From: Nonomuraea roseoviolacea subsp. carminata
GTDB taxonomy: Bacteria > Actinomycetota > Actinomycetes > Streptosporangiales > Streptosporangiaceae
Direction: 5' to 3'
Assembly (NCBI RefSeq): GCF_024172185.1
Contig: NZ_JAMZEC010000001.1
Location: forward strand, 1,426,001 to 1,490,000
Length of the DNA stretch: 64,000 bases
Within the stretch, counting starts at the first letter, position 1. Every line of letters starts with the position of its first letter. Both the position numbers and the translations under genes were made by a program. Positions 16,068-24,848 of this stretch are shown in pieces. The notes under the pieces were generated by a model. That model did not search any database. It worked only from the letters and a program-made list of their open reading frames with translations, and was not told the origin of the DNA.

Positions 16068-18845
16068 TCAGTCGGCGAGCTGGACGGTGGCGATCTCCCA
16101 GGGGCCCAGGTGCAGGCGGAGGGCGCCGTCCGCGACCGGGATCGGCTCGCCGGGACGGCCGCGCAGGTCGGCGTGCCGGGCACGGCCGAACGAGCCCCGC
16201 ACCTCCGCCTCCACCGGCTCCGGCGAGAGCGCCACGACCCGCAGCTCCTTCCAGCCGTCGCGGACCCGGAGGGAGCTCATCACCACGCCGTCGCCCGTGA
16301 CCGACAGGCCCGGGGCCGCCGCGGGCAGGTCGAGCGACGGGTCCCCCGTGCCGGGCACCGGCAGCAGCTCGTGCCGGAAGACCTCCGCCGCCGGCGGCAC
16401 CGCCGCCCAGCTCCCCTCGTACGGCATGAGCGCCAGCGTGAGCGAGCGCGGCCCGCGCGACTGGGCGGCCGGGGTCGGGAGCTGCGGACCGGCCGGCTCG
16501 GGGCGCAGGGCGTGGCGGTTGCGCGACAGGTAGCCGATGGAGCGCAGGAGGGTCAGCGCCAGCTCCGTCCCCTCCCCCTCCGGGGTCCCGCCCCAGGCGC
16601 AGCCGTCGACCAGCTCGTACTCCGTGACGTGCTCCAGCAGCGCCGCCACTCCCCCGGCGGCCACCCACGAGGAGGCCGGGAAGGTGGGCAGCGGCTCCTC
16701 GCCGCAGCCGCCCTCGGCGGTCAGGCCGCGGGTGACGACCGCGAACTGGCCCTCGGCGTGCGAGACGGACGCCGGTTCCGGAAGCGGCACGTGCAGCCGG
16801 ACCCGGTGGTCGGCGCAGCGGTTGTCGAACTCCACCCGCAGCCGCGCGAACGGCTCGCCGACCCGCAGCTCGACGCGGGTGTCCACGACGATCTCCTCGG
16901 TGGCGTCGGTCCGGGCGGGCGCGGGCAGGGCGGGCGTGCCCTCGATGCCCGCGCCGGCGGCCGGCCACCGGTACGCGCGGCGCACGTCCAGGGCGGCGAC
17001 GAGCGGGCCGGAGCAGACCGGGGTGACCTCCACCGACTCGGGGACCGAGACGACGCGGTCGTGGGCGGGGGGCGCGTGGTTGTAGCTGTCGCCGACGTCG
17101 CCGCCGTCCACGACGCGGGCCGCGCCCGTGAGCGTGACGCCGGAGGCGGAGGTCAGGGTGAGGGTGCCGTCCTCGGCCACCTCGACGCGGAGCAGGCCGT
17201 TGTCCAGCACCCGCCCGTCGGCCCGCACCCCTTCGGACGACCCCACGAGGGCGGAGCCGTTGGCGGCGGCGCGCACGGCGAACGGTCCGGCCACGGGTCC
17301 GGCGGCGGTGGCGTGCCCGGCCGGGGCCGGGCGCAGGCTGGTGTGGCCGAGCGGCGGCACCTCCACCAGGGCGGCCACGGTGCGCCGGGGCTCGGCGACG
17401 ATGCGGACCCGCGTCACCCCTTCGACCGCGTCCCGCACCTCGGCCACGTCGAAGGCGCCGCCCGGCTCCCGGGCCACCTCGAAGGTCAGCACCCCGTCCT
17501 CGACCGACCAGCCGGTGATGTGCTGCCCGTACAGCTCGGTCCCGTGGACGAACGTCAGCGCCGTGGCCGGGTCCATCTCCTCGTCGAGCAGCAGCGTGGG
17601 CGCGTACTCCAGCGGCTGGACCGGGACGGGCGCGCCGGTGGCGTCCACCAGCGGGTCGTGGCCGGCGACGTCCAGGCGGACGACGCCGCGCCGGGTGGCG
17701 GGCGTGGGGTTGACGACGAGCACGCCGCCGGCGGGGACCGCGGCGGCCAGCCGGGCGGTCACCATGTCGCGGACGGCGTGCCCGAGGTGCTCGGCCTCGG
17801 CGATGCGCGCGGCGACCTGCTGGGCGGTCTCGTCCACGCCGCAGCCGGTGACGGAGTCGTGGCCGCTGGCGTCGACGAGCCGCCACCAGGCCATGTCGAG
17901 GAAGCGGCCGGGCCACTCCTCGCCCCAGAGGGTGGCCAGCGGCTCGGCGTACCGCTCGACCATGCGCTCGGCGCGGCCCATGGCCTGCTTGACGTGGGCG
18001 CGCACCGAGATGACGCCGGGCAGGATGTTGGCGCGGGCGTGGGAGCGCAGCTCGCCCTGGACGCTGGGCAGGCCCTCGACGGACCCGCCGTCCCCGTACG
18101 CGGCGATGTAGCCGGACAGGGTGTCCATGCGGGCCCCGATCGCGGCCACCATGCCGGGCAGGCCGCGCACCGGCGCCGAGTGGTCGGTGCCGTACATCGC
18201 GAGCAGCGCCCCGTCGGGCCCGTGCCACTCGCGCATGCGGCGGGTGAAGACGGCGGCCCGCTCCTCGGTGTGGGCCGGGTCCTCGAACAGGTGGGCGCCG
18301 TTGCCGTAGCCGCCGATGGGCAGGTACTGGGCGCGGACCGCGGTGCCGTCGGGGGCCACCCACGCGAAGGCGTCGGTCACCACGGACGACGGCACCCCGC
18401 GGTAGACGCAGGCGTGCAGCAGCCCGGCCTTGCGCAGGATCTGCGGCATCTGGGCCGTGTGGCCGAACATGTCCGGCAGGTAGCCCACCGGCATCGCCCC
18501 GCCGAGCTTGTCGGCCCGGTCCATGCCGAGCTCCAGGTTGCGGATGATGTTCTCGCCGGAGCACAGGAACTCGTCGAGCAGGATCTGCCACGGGCCGACC
18601 GCGAGCCGCCCGGACTCGACCAGCGCCGCGACGCGGTCGCGCTGCTCGGGGCGCACCTCCAGGTAGTCGTCGACGCAGGCGAGCTGCCCGTCGAGGGTGA
18701 AGTGGTAGCCGGGCTCGCGCTCCATCGTGTCGAGCACCTCGTCCAGCAGCGCCACCAGCCGCAGCCGGAAGCGCTGGAACGGCTCGTACCACTCGCGGTC
18801 CCAGTGGGTGTGCGGGACCACGACGATCTCGTGCGGGCTGGTCAC
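16068..18845 (-). CDS. Alpha-mannosidase, glycoside hydrolase family 38
   Basis: 925-residue GH38 enzyme, normal length. Zinc-site HTHWDREW is at about residues 11-18, the nucleophile motif GYLPDMFGHTAQMPQIL near 125-141, and a second zinc ligand in GHDSVTGCG near residue 335. The remainder is the central three-helix and large beta-sandwich region. No signal peptide is seen, so it acts in the cytoplasm on an imported alpha-mannoside. GTG 18845 overlaps the upstream dehydrogenase stop (GTGA). It is the last gene of the eight-gene operon with a sugar ABC importer; its linkage to inositol genes hints at mannosyl-inositol substrates, an inference. Confidence 0.92.
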   Translation of the reverse strand: MTSPHEIVVVPHTHWDREWYEPFQRFRLRLVALLDEVLDTMEREPGYHFTLDGQLACVDDYLEVRPEQRDRVAALVESGRLAVGPWQILLDEFLCSGENIIRNLELGMDRADKLGGAMPVGYLPDMFGHTAQMPQILRKAGLLHACVYRGVPSSVVTDAFAWVAPDGTAVRAQYLPIGGYGNGAHLFEDPAHTEERAAVFTRRMREWHGPDGALLAMYGTDHSAPVRGLPGMVAAIGARMDTLSGYIAAYGDGGSVEGLPSVQGELRSHARANILPGVISVRAHVKQAMGRAERMVERYAEPLATLWGEEWPGRFLDMAWWRLVDASGHDSVTGCGVDETAQQVAARIAEAEHLGHAVRDMVTARLAAAVPAGGVLVVNPTPATRRGVVRLDVAGHDPLVDATGAPVPVQPLEYAPTLLLDEEMDPATALTFVHGTELYGQHITGWSVEDGVLTFEVAREPGGAFDVAEVRDAVEGVTRVRIVAEPRRTVAALVEVPPLGHTSLRPAPAGHATAAGPVAGPFAVRAAANGSALVGSSEGVRADGRVLDNGLLRVEVAEDGTLTLTSASGVTLTGAARVVDGGDVGDSYNHAPPAHDRVVSVPESVEVTPVCSGPLVAALDVRRAYRWPAAGAGIEGTPALPAPARTDATEEIVVDTRVELRVGEPFARLRVEFDNRCADHRVRLHVPLPEPASVSHAEGQFAVVTRGLTAEGGCGEEPLPTFPASSWVAAGGVAALLEHVTEYELVDGCAWGGTPEGEGTELALTLLRSIGYLSRNRHALRPEPAGPQLPTPAAQSRGPRSLTLALMPYEGSWAAVPPAAEVFRHELLPVPGTGDPSLDLPAAAPGLSVTGDGVVMSSLRVRDGWKELRVVALSPEPVEAEVRGSFGRARHADLRGRPGEPIPVADGALRLHLGPWEIATVQLAD

Positions 18846-19936
18846 GCTGCTTCCCCTCCGATCGGCAGGCCGTGCTGCACGGCGTAGCGGGCGGCGATCC
18901 GCTGGGCCGTGACGATGTCCTCCAGGGCGCCGTCCGCGCCGGTCAGCGGCGGCTCCCCCTCGGTGACGTAGGCGTGGAAGGCGGCGAGCTGCGTCTCGAA
19001 CGCCTCGGTCACCTCGCGCCACTCGGCGCGCCCCTCGCCGCCGGGGTCGGCGCCCGGCGTGACGACGGTGAGCACGGTGGGCGCGTTGACCAGGTACGGG
19101 GCGGGGAAGGCCAGCTCCAGGGTGCCGCCGTCGTGGTGGATCGCCACGGTCTCCCGGTAGGCGGGGTAGTCCTCCAGGTAGTGCCAGCGGATGGAGAACC
19201 GCCCGGCGGCCGGCAGCGTGCCGGCGATCTCGATCGACCCCGGGGCCGGTCCCCAGGTCTCGACGTGGGAGATCTCGGCCGGGGAGCCGGTGAAGCGGCG
19301 CAGCAGCGACAGGTCGTGGCAGATGGAGCCGAGCGCCACGCCGTAGAGGGCGCGGACGGACTCGGGGGCGTCCACGCCGAGGGCGCGGGAGACGAGGTCG
19401 TCCTCGGCCGCGCGCAGCGAGGCGAGCAGCCCGGGGTCGACGTCGGCGGCCCGGGTCAGGTTGGCGAAGGCGAGCTGCGACCCGGCGCTCGGGTGGAGCA
19501 CGGTCACCTCGACCGACCGGACGGCCTCGGGGCCGCCCAGCTCGGCCAGCAGCTTCTCGGCCCGGCGCACGGCCGGGTCGTACTGCTTCATGTAGCCGAC
19601 CATGAGGCGGCCCTCGGGCAGCGCGGCCACCTCGGCCCGGGTCAGCGCCAGCGGCTTCTCGCACAGCACGGCGTGGCCCGCCTCCAGGGCCCGCCGCACC
19701 GGCTCGCCGTGGGAGCCGGAGGCCAGCATGACCACCGCCTCGAACCCGCCCGCGGCGAGCATGTCGTCCAGGGAGGTGTACCGGGCGGTGACGCCCAGGC
19801 GGTCGCCGACGGCGGCGGCCAGCGCGGGCGACAGGTCGCACACGGCGGTCACCTCGAACAGGTCGCGGCGTCTCGACAGCAGCGGCGCGTACACCGCCTG
19901 CGTGACGGCCCCGCACCCGACCAGCGCGATTCTCAA
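18842..19936 (-). CDS. Gfo/Idh/MocA family oxidoreductase
   Basis: 364-residue NAD(P)-dependent dehydrogenase. The Rossmann start RIALVGCGAVTQ (residues 2-13) and CEKPL motif (near 93-97) are present. The TTG start overlaps the TGA of the TIM-barrel gene (TTGA), and the protein begins directly with the Rossmann strand, so this start is well supported. It could be an inositol or sugar dehydrogenase converting a released sugar to a keto form, but it is not a close match to canonical IolG from motifs alone. Encoded between an isomerase-like protein and the alpha-mannosidase. Confidence 0.87.
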   Translation of the reverse strand: MRIALVGCGAVTQAVYAPLLSRRRDLFEVTAVCDLSPALAAAVGDRLGVTARYTSLDDMLAAGGFEAVVMLASGSHGEPVRRALEAGHAVLCEKPLALTRAEVAALPEGRLMVGYMKQYDPAVRRAEKLLAELGGPEAVRSVEVTVLHPSAGSQLAFANLTRAADVDPGLLASLRAAEDDLVSRALGVDAPESVRALYGVALGSICHDLSLLRRFTGSPAEISHVETWGPAPGSIEIAGTLPAAGRFSIRWHYLEDYPAYRETVAIHHDGGTLELAFPAPYLVNAPTVLTVVTPGADPGGEGRAEWREVTEAFETQLAAFHAYVTEGEPPLTGADGALEDIVTAQRIAARYAVQHGLPIGGEAA

Positions 19937-20829
19937 ATCCCCAAGTCCTTCAGCTTCCGGCGGTTGGCCGCCTGGTCCGCGATGTTCTGTGCGACGGTGC
20001 GGCGTCCCGGCAGGGTGTCCTGCTCGATGACGATCCACCCCGCGTAGTCGATCTCGTCGAGGGTGCGCACGACGGCGGGCAGGTCCAGCTCGCCCTCGCC
20101 GAGCGGGGCGAACCCGCCGCGTCCCATGAGCTCGCGCAGGTCGGCGCCGTCGGCCAGGGCCCGGGCCTGGATCTTGGTGTCGCCGTCCTTGATGTGCACG
20201 TGCCCGACCCGGCTCGCCCAGTCGCGCAGCGCCGTCACCGGGTCGCCGCCCGCCAGCAGCAGGTGGCCGGTGTCGAGGCAGAGCTGCACGTCGGTCAGCT
20301 CCAGCAGCCGCTCCACGTCCTCGGGCGTCTCGACGTAGGTGCCGAGGTGGTGGTGGAACGCGGGCTCCAGCCCGCGCTCGCGGCACCGGTCGGCCGCCTC
20401 CTGCACGCGGGCGGCGTATCCCGCCCACTCCGAGGCGGCCAGCCCTGGAACGCTCCCACCGGGGCGCGCGAACCTCTCCGGCGATCCCGAGCACGCCAGC
20501 GTGGGCCGCGGCGCGAACCCCTCGGGCGCGTAGGGCGCGGCGGCGAAGACGTCGAGCGCGGCCTCCAGCGCGGGCAGTCCCGCCTCGTACGCCGCCGCGT
20601 CGCCGTAGCGCAGGTCCACCCAGCCGCCCGCGAGCAGCAGCCCGTTGCCCGCCAGCCGGTAGGCCAGATCGGACCCGGTGCCGAGGTAGCCGATCGGCCC
20701 GGAGTCGATGCCCTCGTAGCCGGCGTCGGACAGCGCGCGCACCATCTCGTCGGCACTCAACGGCGGCGCCTCGGTGGCCAGCTCGAACACCCCGAAGCTG
20801 ACCGGCGCGTTGGCAACCTTCACCCGCAT
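19933..20829 (-). CDS. Sugar phosphate isomerase/epimerase family TIM-barrel protein (IolE/IolI-like)
   Basis: 298 residues. KVANAPVSFGVFE at the start, EPAFHHHLGTYVETPEDVERLL (metal-ligand region), LCLDTGHLLLAGGDP and HVHIKDGD mark the xylose-isomerase-like barrel of inosose dehydratases/isomerases. It probably acts on a keto-inositol or keto-sugar made by the adjacent dehydrogenase. The ATG at 20829 sits 5 bases after the upstream TAG; GTG at 20841 would give a 4-residue longer protein overlapping the upstream gene. Given the divergent iolB/C/D genes and no other iolE in the window, an IolE role is plausible. Confidence 0.82.
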   Translation of the reverse strand: MRVKVANAPVSFGVFELATEAPPLSADEMVRALSDAGYEGIDSGPIGYLGTGSDLAYRLAGNGLLLAGGWVDLRYGDAAAYEAGLPALEAALDVFAAAPYAPEGFAPRPTLACSGSPERFARPGGSVPGLAASEWAGYAARVQEAADRCRERGLEPAFHHHLGTYVETPEDVERLLELTDVQLCLDTGHLLLAGGDPVTALRDWASRVGHVHIKDGDTKIQARALADGADLRELMGRGGFAPLGEGELDLPAVVRTLDEIDYAGWIVIEQDTLPGRRTVAQNIADQAANRRKLKDLGI

Positions 20830-20831
20830 GT

Positions 20832-22019
20832 CTACTCGCACAGTGCCATCACCTCGTTCTCATAGGTTTCCAGCCGGTGCCGTCCCTCGGCGGCGGGCAG
20901 GAGCGCGCGGGCGCCGTGGACGACCTGCCGGGCGCCGTCCGGGCGGACCAGGACGAGGCCGTCGGCGTCCAGGGCGAGCAGCTCATCGCCCAGCCTGAGC
21001 AGCAGCGGCCCGTCGGGTCCCGTGGAGACGGCGGTGCGCCCGGCGCGCACGCCGTCCAGCACCGCGCTCGTGTCCTCGGCCAGCACCCACGTCGTGGGCG
21101 CGCCCGGAAGACCGTCGTCGCCGGGCCGGTGGAAGTCACTGCCGCCGATCGCCACCACGTCGTCGCGCCAGGCGTCCGCCCAGGCCAGCGGCGCGCCCCA
21201 GCGGCGGTCCCACCAGCCGGAGCTCCACACCTCGGCGATCCGGGGCCGGCGGCTGATGGGCAGCAGCCACGCGCAGTCGCCGCCGAGCGGGTGGTTGATC
21301 GACATCAGGCCGCCCGCACGCTCGGCGTGCTCGGCCCACGAGTCGGCGGGCCGGCGGAAGTCGACCCAGCCGACGTCGCCGAAGACGTTGGCGTGGCCGC
21401 GGTCGGTGGTGACCTCCTGGCCGGGCAGCAGCGTGATGCCCCGGTCGCGGGCGCGCAGCTCGGGGTGGTGGCTGACCGTGTTGTGGTCGGTGACGGTCAG
21501 GAAGTCGAGGCCGCGGCCGCGGGCGAGCGCGGCCAGCTCGCCGATCGTCAGGGTGCCGTCGCTGTGGACGGTGTGGCTGTGGAAGTCCCCGGCGTACCAG
21601 GTCAGGCCGTCCACGGCGGGAATGTCGCGGCGCGGCGGGCGCTCGGCGACCGGCGGCTCCTCGACGGCCGGGGCCGGCGGCGCCGCAGCGGCGGTGGTGA
21701 TCTCCAGCGTGTAGTCCAGGCCCTGGGGCGGGACGCGGTGCAGCCGCAGCCACACGTGCCACGTGCCCGGCTCGACCGGGCCGGGCAGGTAGCCGGGCGT
21801 CGCCCAGTCCTCGGTGATCGTGTACGTGTCGCGGGCGCCGCCCGACCAGCCGCGGAACCCGGACGGGCTGCCGCTGCCGAGGTCGAGCACGCCCTGGGAC
21901 CGGTCGTAGGACAGCCGCACGGTCACTGCCGCCGCCCCGGAGGGCACCTCGAAGGGCACCTCCCGCAGCATGCTCTCCAGCCGGTCGTCGAGGGTCCAGC
22001 GGCCCTGGAACACCGTCAT
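20832..22019 (-). CDS. CehA/McbA family PHP-domain metallohydrolase
   Basis: 395 residues. An N-terminal beta-rich domain (1-120) precedes a PHP-type phosphoesterase domain with metal motifs GDFHSHTVHSDG (near 143-154), VTDHNT (near 176-181), INHPLGG and GGSDFHRP. CehA/McbA proteins hydrolyse carbamate or phosphate esters. No signal peptide is visible, so it is cytoplasmic. It is joined by ATGA to the ABC ATPase gene. In this operon it could remove a phosphate or ester from an imported glycoside before the mannosidase and dehydrogenase act. The actual substrate is unknown. Confidence 0.83.
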   Translation of the reverse strand: MTVFQGRWTLDDRLESMLREVPFEVPSGAAAVTVRLSYDRSQGVLDLGSGSPSGFRGWSGGARDTYTITEDWATPGYLPGPVEPGTWHVWLRLHRVPPQGLDYTLEITTAAAAPPAPAVEEPPVAERPPRRDIPAVDGLTWYAGDFHSHTVHSDGTLTIGELAALARGRGLDFLTVTDHNTVSHHPELRARDRGITLLPGQEVTTDRGHANVFGDVGWVDFRRPADSWAEHAERAGGLMSINHPLGGDCAWLLPISRRPRIAEVWSSGWWDRRWGAPLAWADAWRDDVVAIGGSDFHRPGDDGLPGAPTTWVLAEDTSAVLDGVRAGRTAVSTGPDGPLLLRLGDELLALDADGLVLVRPDGARQVVHGARALLPAAEGRHRLETYENEVMALCE

Positions 22020-23098
22020 CGGGTCACCAGCTCCCCGTCGCGGTAGACCAGCGCCCGGTCGCGGCGCGGCGCGGCGAAGCCCTCGTCGCCGACGGCCGGC
22101 TCGCTGCCCTCGGGCACGACGGCCTGCACGGTGACGTCGTTGACGTCCAGCGTCACCAGGTGGGACGCGCCGAGGTTCTCCACGATCACCACCTTCCCGG
22201 CCAGGGCGCCCTCCGACGAGCCCTCGGCCGGCTTGGGCGCGTAGGCGTTGTACTCGGGGCGCACGCCGTAGACGACCTTCTCCCCGTCGGCGAGCAGCCC
22301 GGCCGCCGAGTCGGGGACCGGGACCGCGCAGCCGGCCACCTCCAGGGTGTCACCGCGGACGACGGCGTCGAGCAGGTTCATGGGGGTGGAGCCGATGAAC
22401 CCGGCGACGAACGTGTTGGCCGGCCGCTGGAACACCTCGGCCGGGGTGCCGATCTGCCGGATCACGCCCGCCTCCATGACCGCCATCCGGTCGGCCATGG
22501 CCAGCGCCTCGGCCTGGTCATGCGTGACGAAGACGGTGGTGACGCCCAGCTCGCGCTGGAGCTTCTTGAGGAACGTGCGGGCCTCCAGGCGCAGCCGCGC
22601 GTCGAGGTTCGACAGCGGCTCGTCGAACAGGAACGCCTGCGCCTGCGTCGCCATGACGCGGGCCAGCGCGACGCGCTGCTGCTGGCCGCCGGAGAGCTGG
22701 CCGGGCCGCCGGTCCATCAGGTGCTCCAGGCCGAGCCGGGCCGCGACCTCGCCGGCCCTGCGGTGGCGCTCGGCCTTGGCGACCTTCTTGATGCGCAGCG
22801 GGTAGGCGACGTTGTCGGTGACGTCCATGTGCGGGAACAGCGCGTAGTCCTGGAAGACCATGGCGATGTCGCGCCCGCCGGGCTGCACGGAGGTCACGTC
22901 GCGCTCGCCGATGACGACCGCGCCGCCGGTGGCGGTCTCCAGCCCGGCGATGGTGCGCAGCAGCGTGGTCTTGCCGCAGCCGGAGGGGCCGAGCAGCGCG
23001 AAGAACTCGCCGTCGGGGATGACCAGGTCGAGCGCGTCGAGCGCCTTGACGCCGCCCGGGTAGACCTTGGTCAGCCTTCGCAGTTCGATTGCCGCCAT
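22016..23098 (-). CDS. ABC transporter ATP-binding protein (carbohydrate, Ugp/MalK-like)
   Basis: 360 residues. Walker A GPSGCGKT is at 37-44, then FQDYALFPHMD, signature LSGGQQQRVALARVM, Walker B LFDEPLSNLDA and VTHDQAEA. A C-terminal TOBE-type domain begins near 240. Its start codon overlaps the upstream permease stop (TAATG) and its stop overlaps the PHP gene start (ATGA). It powers the importer formed with the two permeases and the binding protein encoded upstream. Confidence 0.9.
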   Translation of the reverse strand: MAAIELRRLTKVYPGGVKALDALDLVIPDGEFFALLGPSGCGKTTLLRTIAGLETATGGAVVIGERDVTSVQPGGRDIAMVFQDYALFPHMDVTDNVAYPLRIKKVAKAERHRRAGEVAARLGLEHLMDRRPGQLSGGQQQRVALARVMATQAQAFLFDEPLSNLDARLRLEARTFLKKLQRELGVTTVFVTHDQAEALAMADRMAVMEAGVIRQIGTPAEVFQRPANTFVAGFIGSTPMNLLDAVVRGDTLEVAGCAVPVPDSAAGLLADGEKVVYGVRPEYNAYAPKPAEGSSEGALAGKVVIVENLGASHLVTLDVNDVTVQAVVPEGSEPAVGDEGFAAPRRDRALVYRDGELVTR

Positions 23099-23916
23099 TA
23101 CCGCTTGATCCCTCCGTGGAACCGGAAGCCGTACTTCTTGCTGACGAACAGGTACATGAGCACCACGGGTATCGAGTAGAGCAGGCCGAAGGTGGACAGC
23201 AGCCGCAGGTTCGCCTGGCCGCCCTCGGTGTAGAGGGTGTACATGATCACCGCGGCGGGCTGCTTCTCGACGTCGCTGAGCAACAGGTACGGCATGAGGA
23301 AGTTGCCCCAGACGTTGGCCACGGCCCACACGGCGATCGTCGCGAGGCCGGGCCGTACCAGGGGGACGACCACGTGCGCCACGATCTGCAGCGGGGAGGC
23401 GCCGAAGACCCGGGCCGACTCCTCGTAGGACTTCGGCGTGGAGTCCATGAAGTCCTTCAGCATGAAGATCGCCGCGGGCAGCAGGCCGCCGCTGAGGATG
23501 AGGATCAGCCCGAGCTGCGAGTCGATGAGGCCGAGCTCGACGGCGAGCTGGAACAGCGGCACCATGGCCGCCGTGCCGGTGATGATCGACGAGAGCAGCA
23601 GCAGCGCGTAGAGCAGGGCGTCGCGCCCGGGCAGCCGCACACGGCTGAGCGCGTAGGCGGCCAGCGCCGACAGGGCCACCACGAGCAGCGCCGTGCCGAT
23701 CGACAGCAGCAGCGAGTTGTACAGCGACGGCAGCGCGTACGGGTGGTCCAGGATGGCCTGGAAGTTGTCGAAGGTGAAGTCCGGCACGCGGACCTCGTAG
23801 GTGGGGTCGCTGGTCAGCGGGGCCGCGGCGAGCCACAGCAGCGGGATCGTGAAGAAGGCCAGCAGGACCGCGATCAGGGTGTAGAAGCCGATCCGGCCCA
23901 GCACGAACCGGGTCAT
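23098..23916 (-). CDS. Carbohydrate ABC transporter permease (MalG type)
   Basis: 272-residue inner-membrane permease with about six transmembrane segments. The first is near residues 10-32, and the EAA-type coupling loop ESARVFGASPLQIVAHVVVPLVRPG lies near 165-190. It ends FHGGIKR, the common end of MalG-type proteins. The start overlaps the MalF-type gene stop (ATGA) and its stop overlaps the ATPase start (TAATG), so the transporter genes are tightly coupled. Confidence 0.9.
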   Translation of the reverse strand: MTRFVLGRIGFYTLIAVLLAFFTIPLLWLAAAPLTSDPTYEVRVPDFTFDNFQAILDHPYALPSLYNSLLLSIGTALLVVALSALAAYALSRVRLPGRDALLYALLLLSSIITGTAAMVPLFQLAVELGLIDSQLGLILILSGGLLPAAIFMLKDFMDSTPKSYEESARVFGASPLQIVAHVVVPLVRPGLATIAVWAVANVWGNFLMPYLLLSDVEKQPAAVIMYTLYTEGGQANLRLLSTFGLLYSIPVVLMYLFVSKKYGFRFHGGIKR

Positions 23917-24848
23917 TTCTTGCTCCTGAGCAGGCGCAGGTAGAACACCGCCACGACCAGGTTGATCAGCAGGATGACCGTGGAGACCGCGGCGCCGTAG
24001 CCGAGCTGGCCGCTCTGCAGGGCGACCTTGTACACGTGGACGGCCAGCACCTCGCTCTTCCCGTCGGGCCCCCCCGCGGTGATCATGAACGGGGTGAAGT
24101 CGTTGAACGTCCAGAGGCTGATCAGCAGCAGGTTGGTGAGGATGTGCCCCTTGATGTGGGGGAAGACCACGTCACGGAGCTGCTGCCAGCCGGAGGCCCC
24201 GGCCAGGCGGGCGCTCTCCAGGTGCGAGGGCGGCACGTTCCCGAGGGCGGCGCCGTACAGCATCATCGAGAACGCGGTGCCGCGCCAGGTGTTGAACACG
24301 ATGATCGACAGCATGGGGTGTTCGAGCAGCCAGGCGTAGTCGCCGGTGCCGAGCAGCGCGTTGAGCGTGCCGCCGTCGGCGTCGAGCAGCGCCACCCACA
24401 GGAACGACACGACCGCGCTCGGCAGGATCCAGGCCAGGATGACCAGGCCCTCGACGATCCGCTTGAGCGGCCCGCGCTTGTCGCGCAGCAGCCAGGCGAT
24501 GGCGAACCCGAGCCCGACCTGCCCGATGACCGCCGAGCCGAGCACGAACTGGACGGTCAGCCAGGTGGAGTTCCAGAAGGTCGGCTCGCCCAGCGCCGAC
24601 AGGAAGTTGTCGAGCCCGACGACCTTGGGGTCGGCGGCGGCGGTGCCGGTCAGCCGGTAGTCGGTGAGGCCGAGGTAGAGCACCCACAGCGCGGGGAAGA
24701 CCAGGAAGATCGCGATCAGGAGCAGCGCGGGGGCCGCGAAGGCTCCCGCGCGCCACCGGCCCAGGCCCGCCGCGTCGACGCTGTAGCGGCGGGCCGTGGG
24801 CTCCGCGGTCTCCCGGGTGAGGTCAGGAGGCGATGTTGCCTGCGCCAC
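23913..24848 (-). CDS. Carbohydrate ABC transporter permease (MalF type)
   Basis: 311-residue inner-membrane permease. An N-terminal hydrophilic stretch (1-30) is followed by six hydrophobic segments; the coupling loop HLESARLAGASGWQQLRDVVFPHIKG is near 208-233. The GTG start lies 26 bases inside the end of the binding-protein gene, an unusually long overlap; a later internal start cannot be excluded. It forms the membrane channel with the MalG-type protein. Confidence 0.88.
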   Translation of the reverse strand: MAQATSPPDLTRETAEPTARRYSVDAAGLGRWRAGAFAAPALLLIAIFLVFPALWVLYLGLTDYRLTGTAAADPKVVGLDNFLSALGEPTFWNSTWLTVQFVLGSAVIGQVGLGFAIAWLLRDKRGPLKRIVEGLVILAWILPSAVVSFLWVALLDADGGTLNALLGTGDYAWLLEHPMLSIIVFNTWRGTAFSMMLYGAALGNVPPSHLESARLAGASGWQQLRDVVFPHIKGHILTNLLLISLWTFNDFTPFMITAGGPDGKSEVLAVHVYKVALQSGQLGYGAAVSTVILLINLVVAVFYLRLLRSKK